In this document: one piece after another, positions 1-5,562 of the stretch
How the letters are laid out: every line of letters starts with the position of its first letter
Position numbering within the stretch: the stretch's first letter is position 1
Assembly (NCBI GenBank): GCA_945870175.1
Contig: CAMBRJ010000223.1
Coordinates: 1-5,562 of the forward strand
Origin: Gemmatimonas phototrophica
GTDB lineage: Bacteria > Gemmatimonadota > Gemmatimonadetes > Gemmatimonadales > Gemmatimonadaceae
DNA length: 5,562 bases
Reading direction: 5' to 3'
Notes under the pieces: generated by a model
Told to the model about the DNA's origin: nothing
Database searches by the model: none
The model's input: only the letters and a program-made list of their open reading frames with translations
Position numbers and translations under genes: made by a program

Positions 1-70
1 CGACCCGGGTTGCAGGAGACGGGTTGAGTGGAATACACACAGGGGGATGTGAGTGTTGTGGGCGTGGTAG

Positions 71-93
71 GACGGCGCCTCAAACGGCGCGTC
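71..93. other. Bulged hairpin upstream of comM
   Basis: GAC (71-73) and GCGCC (75-79) pair with GGCGC (86-90) and GTC (91-93). This gives an 8-bp stem with a bulged G at 74 and a 6-base TCAAAC loop. No T tract follows on either strand, so it is not a standard intrinsic terminator. It could be a weak terminator for a gene beyond the left edge or a chance GC-rich pairing. The rest of 1-163 shows no recognisable gene. Confidence 0.3.
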
Positions 94-125
94 GGCGTTC
101 GTGAGATGACGTGCGCGCAGTTCCG

Positions 126-157
126 ATGACAGTGATCGGCGCCCCGCGCCCTACTGT
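126..157 (+). promoter_or_regulatory. Candidate promoter of comM, possibly leaderless
   Basis: TACTGT at 152-157 matches the TANNNT form of a -10 box and ends six bases before the comM ATG at 164. Transcription would then start at or next to the start codon, which agrees with the lack of any Shine-Dalgarno sequence. ATGACA at 126-131 resembles a -35 box, but the 20-base spacer is longer than the usual 16-18, so this half is weak. The thrE start has a matching hexamer at the same distance, which raises confidence. Confidence 0.4.
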
Positions 158-163
158 CTCCCC

Positions 164-1732
164 ATGCTTGCCGCCGCCCCCTCCGCCGCCGTACTCGGCA
201 TCGATGCCCTCGACGTGCTCGTCGAGGTGCATGTAGCCAATGGGCTACCTCAGTGGACGCTCGTCGGTCTCGCCGCGACGGCAGTGAAGGAAAGCCGCGA
301 CCGCGTGCACGCGGCGCTGGCGAATTCAGGATTCGCGATTCCTCCGCGACGGATCACGGTCAATCTCCAGCCTGGAGACTTGCCCAAAACCGGCACGGCG
401 TTCGACCTTCCCATCGCCCTCGCCCTCCTCGCCGCCAGCGGGCAACTCCCGCCCGACGTGCTGCAGCACACCTGCGCGGTAGGAGAACTGGGACTTGATG
501 GACAACTTCGGAGCGTGCGCGGGGTGCTCGCTGTGGCGCGGCATGTGGCCGCGACCAGCGACGCCCTGCTGATCGTTCCACCCGACAATCTTGGGGAAGC
601 CCTGCGCGTGCCGAACGCGCGCGCCATGGCGCCACGCACGCTCGAAGAGCTGGTACGCGCACTGCGTGACGGCACGGCCCGCAGCGACACGCGACCACGA
701 CGCACCGATGCGCCACCCGATGACACACCAGACCTCGGCGATGTCGTGGGCCAATCCCTCGCCGTGCGCGCGCTCGAAATCGCGGCGGCCGGTTCGCACA
801 ATCTGCTGCTGGTGGGGCCACCGGGCGCCGGCAAAACGATGCTCGCGCGCCGCCTCCCGGGCATCCTGCCGCCACTCGATGAACAGGAAGCACTCGAAGT
901 GCTCGCCATTCATTCCGTGGCCGGCTTACTGGGCCCCGAGCAAGCCCCCACCAGTGCCACACCAGCACGTCCGTTCCGCGCGCCGCATCACTCCATCTCC
1001 ACCGCCGGACTCGTTGGCGGCGGCGGATGGCCACGCCCCGGTGAAGTGAGCCTCGCGCATCGCGGCGTGCTGTTCCTCGATGAGCTCTCGCTGTTCCCCC
1101 GCCACACGCTGGAGTCACTGCGGCAACCACTCGAAGATGGCGTCGTGGTGGTCGCACGCGCAGCGCGTACGGTGCGCTTTCCCTCGCGCTTCGCACTCAT
1201 CGCCGCCAGCAATCCGTGTCCCTGCGGCTACGCCGGCTGCGAGGATCGCCACTGCCGATGTTCGGTCGCCGACCTCGAACGCCATCGCGCTAGGCTGTCA
1301 GGCCCACTGGCGGATCGTATCGATCTGCACGTGCATGTGCAGCGTGTGCTGCCCAGCGACCTCGCCACGCACACGCCACAGGAACGATCGGCCGAAGTGC
1401 GTGCCCGCGTACTCGCCGCCCGTGAACGCCAGCGGGCGCGCTACGCCCACACCGCCGGCACGCAACCGCTGGCCGCTCTCACCAACGCCACCGCACCCGT
1501 GCGACTCATCGCGCCCGCTGCGCGACTCGAGCCCGACGCGCGCGCGTTACTGGTTCGCGCCGCTGACAAACTGATGCTCAGTGCCCGCGCGTATCACCGC
1601 GTGCTGCGGGTGGCGCGCACCATCGCCGACCTCGATGACCTCGAGGTGGTGAATCGCATGCATGTGGGTGAGGCGCTGCGGTACAGGCCAGTCGTTGACG
1701 AAACTGCCATGGCAGAACTGCCAACGGCTTAG
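164..1732 (+). CDS. comM: ComM/YifB-family Mg-chelatase-like AAA+ ATPase
   Basis: Cytoplasmic AAA+ ATPase. Characterised ComM proteins are hexameric helicases that promote branch migration during natural transformation; that role is known of the family and is inferred here. The 522-residue length is normal. An N-terminal ChlI-like domain spans about residues 20-140 and contains the family signature G-L-x-x-x-A-V-K-E-S-R-x-R-V. The Mg-chelatase-type AAA core spans about 190-400. It has Walker A GPPGAGKT at 218-225, Walker B VLFLDE at 302-307, a cysteine-rich NPCPCGYAGC segment with Cys at 352, 354, 359, 364 and 366, and GPLADRID at 380-387 carrying a likely arginine-finger region. The C-terminal domain has LSARAYHR from 472 and ends in EALRYR at about 503-508. 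The ATG at 164 is chosen because the family begins this close to its G-I-D-A motif. No Shine-Dalgarno precedes it, but a TANNNT hexamer lies six bases upstream, so the mRNA may be leaderless. No competence gene such as dprA is visible nearby. The identification is firm. Confidence 0.94.
   Translation: MLAAAPSAAVLGIDALDVLVEVHVANGLPQWTLVGLAATAVKESRDRVHAALANSGFAIPPRRITVNLQPGDLPKTGTAFDLPIALALLAASGQLPPDVLQHTCAVGELGLDGQLRSVRGVLAVARHVAATSDALLIVPPDNLGEALRVPNARAMAPRTLEELVRALRDGTARSDTRPRRTDAPPDDTPDLGDVVGQSLAVRALEIAAAGSHNLLLVGPPGAGKTMLARRLPGILPPLDEQEALEVLAIHSVAGLLGPEQAPTSATPARPFRAPHHSISTAGLVGGGGWPRPGEVSLAHRGVLFLDELSLFPRHTLESLRQPLEDGVVVVARAARTVRFPSRFALIAASNPCPCGYAGCEDRHCRCSVADLERHRARLSGPLADRIDLHVHVQRVLPSDLATHTPQERSAEVRARVLAARERQRARYAHTAGTQPLAALTNATAPVRLIAPAARLEPDARALLVRAADKLMLSARAYHRVLRVARTIADLDDLEVVNRMHVGEALRYRPVVDETAMAELPTA
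204..248 (+). repeat. Two abutting stem-loops inside the comM 5' coding region
   Basis: The first stem pairs ATGC plus CCTCGACG (204-215) with CGTCGAGG (220-227) and GCAT (229-232). That is 12 bp with one bulged T at 228 and a TGCT loop. It is followed without a gap by GTAGCC (233-238), loop AATG and GGCTAC (243-248), a perfect 6-bp stem. Both lie within codons 14-29 of comM. The pairing is seen directly; any effect on translation or mRNA stability is inference, and coding constraint or chance could explain it. Confidence 0.45.
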
Positions 1733-1739
1733 GAGGCAG
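1704..1739. repeat. Alternating CTGCC/GGCAG inverted repeats at the comM 3' end
   Basis: A perfect 12-bp palindrome CTGCCATGGCAG spans 1704-1715. Its right arm can pair instead with CTGCCA at 1718-1723, which in turn can pair with GGCAG at 1735-1739 just past the comM stop. These pairings are mutually exclusive and have no T tract. The site lies where comM and the amidohydrolase converge, a 29-bp gap with no conventional terminator on either strand. Confidence 0.3.
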
Positions 1740-1761
1740 GGTGGAGGAAGCAGAGGAACAA

Positions 1762-3351
1762 CTACCGCCGCCGCACCACTCTCCCCGCCCTCACCCCCGT
1801 CGCCTTCCCACCGCTCACTGCCACCACGCCGGTTACCACCACCGTCACGATGCCTACCGGATACTGATGCGGTGCCGCGAAGGTGCTCATGTCCTTCACC
1901 GTCGCCGCGTCGAACACCACCACATCAGCCACATTGCCCACCTTCAGCACACCGCGATCGGTCAGACCAAGTCGTACCGCCGGCATCTGCGTCATCTTGT
2001 GAATCGCCGTCTCGAGCGGCAGCAACTTCTGGATGCGCACGTACTCGCCGAGGACGCGCGGGAAGGTGCCGTACGCCCGCGGATGCGGATGGCCGTCGCC
2101 GGGGCTCGAGATGCGGCCATCGCTGGCGATCATCGTGAACGGCGCCACCATGATGCGACGCACGTCTTGTTCATCGAGCACGTGATAGATCGCGTTGCCA
2201 CCGCCGTTCAGCATCGCTTCCAACACCAGCGCCGCGCCGTTCTCGGGCGTGGGCGCGAGCTTACGGCGCGTGGCCCAATCTTTCAGCGTTTTGCCTTCGA
2301 GACTCTTGTCCCACGCCACGCGTGAGAATTGCACGCGCGCCAAATCGCCGCCGCCACGATCGTTCAAAATGTTGTCGATGATGCCGCGCGTAATGCTGTC
2401 TTTGATCGCTGGTACCGCGAGCCGCTTGCGGAACTCGGCGTCGCCACCGGCCTGCGCCCAGCTTGGCACCAGCACCCCGATGCCCGTATGCGTAGCGGTG
2501 TACGGATATTGATCCACCATCACGTCGGTGCCGGCCTTCCGCGCGCTGTCCACCATCGCCAACGTGATCGTGCTCTTGCCCCACATCTGCTGACCCACGG
2601 CCTTATGGTGCGTCAGCACCACCGGAATGTGCGCACGACGTCCGATCTCGAGCGCTTCGGCCACGCCGTCCAGCAGCCCGATGCCTTCTTTGCGCAGGTG
2701 CGACGTGTAAATGCCGCCGCTGTCGCTGGCCACCTGCGCCAGGGCGATCACTTCTTCGATGTTCGAGTACGTGCCGGGCAGGTACAACAACCCCGTGCTG
2801 AGTCCGAACGCCCCCTGCCCCATCGCCGTCGCCACCAGCTGCTGCATGCGCGACAACTCGGCCGCATTCGGCGCGCGAGCGGCCATGCCGAGGACGGCGC
2901 GACGCACATCGTTGTGGCCCACGAGATACGCCACGTTGATGCCGATGGTGGCGGTGCGCACGGAATCGAGATACGGCGCCAACGGCAACGGCGAGCCGCC
3001 ATCAGGGCCGCCCAGCGCCAGCGTGACGCCCTGCCGCAGCGCGCTCTCCATGAGCGGGTACTGCAGCAACGGCTCGAGGTGCGCGTGCAAGTCGATGAAT
3101 CCCGGCGACACCGTGCGGCCGGTGGCATTGATCACCCGCTTCGCGTTCGCGCGCGACAGTGTCGGCGCCATCGCGACGATGCGATCTCCGCGAATCGCGA
3201 CATCGAGCCGCTGCGCGGCGCGGCCGGTGCCGTCCAGTACGGAGCCACCGACGATCAGGATATCGAAGCGCTCGGCCGCCGGCTGCGCCTGAGCCTGACT
3301 TATCGAGAGCACAAGCGACAGCGACAGCGCGAGAAAGCATCGTGACATCAT
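1762..3351 (-). CDS. Secreted D-aminoacylase-type amidohydrolase
   Basis: Metal-dependent amidohydrolase of the N-acyl-D-amino-acid deacylase group, which cleaves N-acyl-D-amino acids or related D-peptides; the actual substrate cannot be read from sequence. Residues 1-22 form a signal peptide with a hydrophobic LALSLSLVLS core and a likely signal peptidase I site after AQA, so the enzyme should act in the periplasm or outside. The TIM-barrel motifs are in order: FIDLHAHLE with metal-site H89 and H91, VGHNDVRR at 144-151, SHLRKEG with H218, THHK with H248, DQYPY from 280, and ASDG with D411. An HPHPRAYGTFPRVLGEY block follows at 421-437, then the C-terminal beta-sandwich segment DRGVLKVGNVADVVVFD at 465-481. 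The length of 529 is usual for exported members. Where classical D-aminoacylases have the metal-ligand Cys of a GNCG motif, this protein reads GGPDGGS with Asp117, and the mature protein has no cysteine. The start is ATG at 3351 or the adjacent ATG at 3348. Family assignment is strong; activity is less certain. Confidence 0.88.
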   Translation of the reverse strand: MMSRCFLALSLSLVLSISQAQAQPAAERFDILIVGGSVLDGTGRAAQRLDVAIRGDRIVAMAPTLSRANAKRVINATGRTVSPGFIDLHAHLEPLLQYPLMESALRQGVTLALGGPDGGSPLPLAPYLDSVRTATIGINVAYLVGHNDVRRAVLGMAARAPNAAELSRMQQLVATAMGQGAFGLSTGLLYLPGTYSNIEEVIALAQVASDSGGIYTSHLRKEGIGLLDGVAEALEIGRRAHIPVVLTHHKAVGQQMWGKSTITLAMVDSARKAGTDVMVDQYPYTATHTGIGVLVPSWAQAGGDAEFRKRLAVPAIKDSITRGIIDNILNDRGGGDLARVQFSRVAWDKSLEGKTLKDWATRRKLAPTPENGAALVLEAMLNGGGNAIYHVLDEQDVRRIMVAPFTMIASDGRISSPGDGHPHPRAYGTFPRVLGEYVRIQKLLPLETAIHKMTQMPAVRLGLTDRGVLKVGNVADVVVFDAATVKDMSTFAAPHQYPVGIVTVVVTGVVAVSGGKATGVRAGRVVRRR

Positions 3352-3376
3352 GCGTCGTCCGGTTTGGGTCGCAATG

Positions 3377-3405
3377 AAAAAGGGAGCAGGGACCTCCCCG
3401 CTCCC
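3377..3405 (-). terminator. Intrinsic terminator downstream of the FKBP lipoprotein gene
   Basis: Read on the minus strand, GGGAGC (3405-3400) pairs with GCTCCC (3387-3382). Inside it a G-U pair and GGG/CCC extend the stem to about 10 bp with an AGGT loop. Five T residues follow at 3381-3377. It starts 24 bases after the FKBP stop codon, the textbook arrangement. Only 25 bases separate the T tract from the amidohydrolase start. Confidence 0.82.
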
Positions 3406-3429
3406 TTCAATACCACGTTGGCGTAGCGG

Positions 3430-3948
3430 TTACTGCACGCCAAGCAGTTCGACGTCGAACACCAGCGTGGCATTGGCCGGAATCGGGCCCTGCCCCTGAT
3501 TGCTGTACCCCAGCGCCGAACCGATCACGAGCTTGCGCTTGCCGCCCACCTTCATGCCGAGCACGCCCTGATCCCAACCGGAGATCACCATGCCGGCGCC
3601 CAGCGTAAAGCTGAAGGCGTTGCCACCGACGTTGCTGTCGAAGCGGTTGCCATTGACCAGGAAACCCGAGTACGTCACGCGAACCGTTCGGCCGGCGATC
3701 GCTTCGGCGCCGGTGCCGACCACCAGATCCTGCACGTACAGGTTGTCATTCTTCTTCGTCATGTTCGCGATGTTCACGCCCAGCGACGCCGCATAGGTCT
3801 CCACGGCGGGATTGGACGGAATATTCGGGGCCGTGCTGTCGGAGCCGCAGGCACTCAGAAGCGCCGCCGCACCGAACACCGGTAGGAGCAGAGTGTGACG
3901 GACCAGCGACGCCGCGCGGCGGGGCAAAGACGGCAGAGAACGGAGCAT
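3430..3948 (-). CDS. FKBP-type peptidyl-prolyl cis-trans isomerase, lipoprotein
   Basis: Folding catalyst that isomerises X-Pro peptide bonds, tethered outside the cytoplasm by a lipid anchor. The 172-residue precursor has an Arg-rich n-region, a hydrophobic stretch at about 18-31 and the lipobox LSAC with Cys34. The residue after Cys34 is Gly, not Asp, which in Gram-negative sorting rules favours the outer membrane. A linker of about 35 residues leads to one FKBP domain at about 71-172. Against human FKBP12 the active-site positions are kept: Y93 (Y26), F103 and D104 (F36, D37), F112 (F46), V121 and I122 (V55, I56), W125 (W59), Y148 (Y82) and F164 (F99). It ends in the typical ATLVFDVELL strand. 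An active isomerase is therefore likely. No long helical dimerisation domain of the FkpA or Mip kind is present. No clear Shine-Dalgarno precedes the ATG; the start is chosen because it supplies the full signal sequence. A strong terminator follows the gene. Confidence 0.93.
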   Translation of the reverse strand: MLRSLPSLPRRAASLVRHTLLLPVFGAAALLSACGSDSTAPNIPSNPAVETYAASLGVNIANMTKKNDNLYVQDLVVGTGAEAIAGRTVRVTYSGFLVNGNRFDSNVGGNAFSFTLGAGMVISGWDQGVLGMKVGGKRKLVIGSALGYSNQGQGPIPANATLVFDVELLGVQ

Positions 3949-3984
3949 AGGTCTCGAAGAAGGGGCGAAAAAGGATTCACGTAA

Positions 3985-3990
3985 AAGATA
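3985..3990 (-). promoter_or_regulatory. Candidate -10 box for the FKBP lipoprotein gene
   Basis: On the minus strand TATCTT (3990-3985) fits TANNNT and lies in a distinctly A/T-rich island (about 3967-3991) in an otherwise GC-rich window. It would give a leader of roughly 30 bases. No good -35 box is visible 16-18 bases upstream, so the call is tentative. Confidence 0.3.
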
Positions 3991-3995
3991 AGCCG

Positions 3996-4024
3996 TTGCG
4001 CCCGACCTCGGCTTCCCCTACGCT
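3996..4024 (+). promoter_or_regulatory. Candidate promoter of thrE, possibly leaderless
   Basis: TTGCGC at 3996-4001 and TACGCT at 4019-4024 are separated by exactly 17 bases, a good sigma70-type layout. The -10-like hexamer ends six bases before the ATG at 4031, so transcription would begin at about the start codon. No Shine-Dalgarno is present. The hexamer and its distance match those before comM, and both are preceded by CC to give CCTAC. Confidence 0.47.
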
Positions 4025-4030
4025 CAGCTC

Positions 4031-5341
4031 ATGGCCCGCCCCACCCTGCCCGATGCCCTCAGCATGGGCGAGAACCCGCTGGATGTGCCGATGGGGGCGA
4101 CCGGCGGACACTCGGCCGTATCCCGGCGGTTCGTCCTGCAGCTGGCAAGGGCGCTGCACAAGCACGGGACGCCGGCGCACCGCCTGGAAACGGCACTGGC
4201 CATCACCGCCCGACGGCTCGGGCTCGAGGCCGAGTTCTTCTCGACCCCGACCAGCATCATGGTGGGCATCGGGAATCTCGACGACCAGCGCGTATCGCTG
4301 CTGCGGGTGGAACCGGGCGAACCGAATCTCGGGCACCTGTCCACGCTGGGCGATATCACGCGCGGCGTGATCGAGGGCACGCTGTCCCCCGCCGAAGGCT
4401 TGCTCCAGGTCGAGGCACTCGACTCGCAGCCGCCTCCGTATCCGCAGTGGCTGGTGCTGGTCGCCTTCGTCTGCTCGTCGGCGGCGGTCTCCTGCTTCCT
4501 GAAAGTACGCGTCGGCGATGTGCTTACCGCGTCGCTCCTCGGCCTGCTCACCGGCATCCTCGCGATCTTTGCTGGACGCCGGGAAAGCACACGGCATGTG
4601 ACCGAGCCGCTCGCGGCGTTCGTCGTCACCACGGTCGCGTTCACGATCGACGGCCTCATGGGCACGCGCAGCGGTTTCGCCACGTCCCTCGCGGGGCTCG
4701 TGGTGCTGCTGCCAGGCCTCACGTTCACGGTGGCGCTCACGGAACTCTCCACGCGCCATCTCGCCTCCGGCACGGCGCGGCTGAGCGGCGCGATTGTCGT
4801 GTTTCTCGGACTCGGCTTCGGTCTCGCCCTTGGCGTGCAGACCGGCGGTGCGCTGGGACCAAGGCTGCACGAGGCCATGCCGTCGCTGCAAGGACTGCTG
4901 TCCCGAGCGACGCTGCCCTCGTGGACCGAATGGGTCGCGTTGCTGATCGCGCCGCTGGCGTTTGCGGTGTTGCTGAGCGCGAAACGGCGCGACATCGGCA
5001 CCATCGTCGTGGCGTGCGCCGCCGCCTATCTCGTGTCCAAGTTCGCCGGCGCGTCCGTGGGCGAGCAGCTTGGGGCGTTCCTGGGCGCGTTCGTGGTCAG
5101 CGCCGGCAGCAACCTGTTCGCACGTATCAAACGCCGCACCGCGATGGTCACGCAGGTGCCCGGCCTGCTTATTCTGGTGCCCGGAAGCATCGGCCTGCGT
5201 AGCATGCAGTCGCTGATTGGTCAGGACGTCGAGATGGGGATCGCAACCGCATTTCGCGTGGCGATCATTGGCATCTCGTTGGCCGCCGGCTTGCTGGCGG
5301 GCAACGTGGTCACCAACGCGGTGAACCGGATCCGGCGCTAG
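4031..5341 (+). CDS. thrE: Threonine/serine exporter family (ThrE) membrane protein, single chain
   Basis: Inner-membrane protein of the ThrE family, whose Corynebacterium glutamicum member exports threonine and serine using the proton gradient; the substrate here is inferred. The soluble N-terminal part (about 30-135) carries the DUF1212-type segment HGTPAHRLETALAITARRLG followed by EFFSTPTSIMV. About ten membrane segments follow, near 139-156, 162-181, 193-208, 218-237, 250-270, 300-317, 322-337, 343-360, 374-389 and 404-425. Family motifs include LLPGLTFTVALTELSTRHL with a following G-x-A-R-L at about 226-251, and LVPGSIGLRSM at 382-392. Many bacteria split this protein into a large DUF1212 subunit and a small DUF3815 subunit. 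Here both halves are in one 436-residue chain, as in actinobacterial ThrE. The start at 4031 is supported by the promoter-like hexamer six bases upstream; a second Met at residue 12 is possible. The gene diverges from the FKBP gene, and its stop overlaps that of the next gene. Confidence 0.88.
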   Translation: MARPTLPDALSMGENPLDVPMGATGGHSAVSRRFVLQLARALHKHGTPAHRLETALAITARRLGLEAEFFSTPTSIMVGIGNLDDQRVSLLRVEPGEPNLGHLSTLGDITRGVIEGTLSPAEGLLQVEALDSQPPPYPQWLVLVAFVCSSAAVSCFLKVRVGDVLTASLLGLLTGILAIFAGRRESTRHVTEPLAAFVVTTVAFTIDGLMGTRSGFATSLAGLVVLLPGLTFTVALTELSTRHLASGTARLSGAIVVFLGLGFGLALGVQTGGALGPRLHEAMPSLQGLLSRATLPSWTEWVALLIAPLAFAVLLSAKRRDIGTIVVACAAAYLVSKFAGASVGEQLGAFLGAFVVSAGSNLFARIKRRTAMVTQVPGLLILVPGSIGLRSMQSLIGQDVEMGIATAFRVAIIGISLAAGLLAGNVVTNAVNRIRR

Positions 5342-5562
5342 GCCGCGTCGTCGGCGTCCACGCGCAGTCGCTGCACCGTGGTGCGGAATGCCGGGCGTGC
5401 CCAGCCCAGCAACGCGATGGCCAGCGTCATGCCTGCCACCGACGACAACGAGAGCGAATAGCGGAGCGCGAGCGGGTCCCGGAAGACATGATCCGTGAGC
5501 AGCGCCACGGCGGTCGGGCCCAGCGCTCCCGAGAGCAGATTCACCACCAGTTGATACATCGC
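5338..5562 (-). CDS. C-terminal end of a probable MFS transporter (truncated by window)
   Basis: The frame stays open to the right edge, so only the last 74 or so residues are seen and the true start lies outside. The visible part begins A-M-Y-Q-L-V-V-N-L. It has one membrane segment with a GPTAVALLTDHVF stretch, a loop, a second segment (SLSSVAGMTLAIALLGWA) and a basic-to-acidic tail ending DADDAA. The N-L-x-x-x-x-L-G-P-T-x-V-A-L-L-T-D pattern and the final two-helix layout resemble the last two helices (TM11-12) of major facilitator transporters of the spinster-like type. Substrate cannot be inferred. The internal Met at 5559 is not taken as the start because homologous MFS helices continue upstream. 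The stop lies in the CTAG shared with thrE. Confidence 0.72.
   Translation of the reverse strand, partial: AMYQLVVNLLSGALGPTAVALLTDHVFRDPLALRYSLSLSSVAGMTLAIALLGWARPAFRTTVQRLRVDADDAA

Noticed and set aside
1..27. Open frame running from the left edge to TGA at 25-27 as the end of an upstream gene
   Set aside because: Only eight codons are visible and nothing in them is recognisable, so no gene can be supported.
250..1212. Several open frames opposite or out of frame with comM
   Set aside because: All are shadows of the comM frame, with Arg/Ala/Ser-rich compositions and no motifs.
1741..2325. 194-codon open frame on the + strand after comM
   Set aside because: His/Arg-rich, antisense to the conserved C-terminal part of the amidohydrolase, with no domain recognised.
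2329..3345. Long open frame of 338 codons on the + strand opposite the amidohydrolase gene
   Set aside because: It is the mirror of a conserved coding frame in GC-rich DNA. The translation is rich in Arg, His and Ala, has no recognisable domain, and the opposite strand carries full amidohydrolase motifs.
3889..3948. Arg-Arg in the FKBP signal sequence as a Tat signal
   Set aside because: The sequence is PRRAASL, which lacks the Phe/Leu consensus after the twin arginine. The LSAC lipobox fits an ordinary lipoprotein signal.
3977..5004. Open frames of 304 and 326 codons on the - strand opposite thrE
   Set aside because: Low-complexity Arg/Glu- or Ser/Arg-rich translations with no family signature; one even runs through the divergent promoter region. 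The + frame has clear ThrE motifs and membrane segments.
3430..5341. FKBP and thrE as parts of a linked system
   Set aside because: They are divergent with separate promoter-like signals and have no known functional tie; adjacency alone is not evidence.

Overview
The window is a GC-rich stretch of bacterial chromosome with four complete genes and one partial gene. All are ordinary housekeeping or envelope functions. The high GC, a diderm-type lipoprotein signal, a secreted D-aminoacylase-type amidohydrolase, and start codons without a clear Shine-Dalgarno sequence would suit a Gemmatimonadota-like or similar high-GC Gram-negative. That placement is a judgement from overall character, with no marker gene to prove it. 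I see no mobile element, CRISPR array, tRNA, rRNA, riboswitch or defence system.

Layout. Positions 1-163 are noncoding as far as I can tell, with a short bulged hairpin and a promoter-like hexamer directly before the first gene. Positions 164-1732 (+) encode a ComM/YifB AAA+ ATPase. Positions 1762-3351 (-) encode an exported D-aminoacylase-type amidohydrolase that converges on comM across a 29-bp gap. Positions 3430-3948 (-) encode an FKBP-type peptidyl-prolyl isomerase lipoprotein, with a strong intrinsic terminator at 3377-3405 between it and the amidohydrolase. An 82-bp divergent promoter region separates it from 4031-5341 (+), a single-chain ThrE-type threonine/serine exporter. That gene ends in a CTAG that is also the stop of the next gene: 5338-5562 (-) is the C-terminal end of what looks like a major facilitator transporter, cut off by the window edge.

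How they work together. The genes do not form one pathway. The FKBP lipoprotein and the amidohydrolase lie on the same strand and both act outside the cytoplasm, but the terminator argues against simple cotranscription. The ATPase fits processing of incoming DNA during natural transformation, and the exporter fits amino-acid efflux.

Points worth a second look are two abutting hairpins in the first 85 nt of comM, identically spaced TANNNT hexamers six bases before the comM and thrE starts (suggesting leaderless mRNAs), an Asp where classical D-aminoacylases have a metal-binding Cys, and a terminator that leaves almost no room for a promoter before the amidohydrolase. I found no convincing undescribed system.
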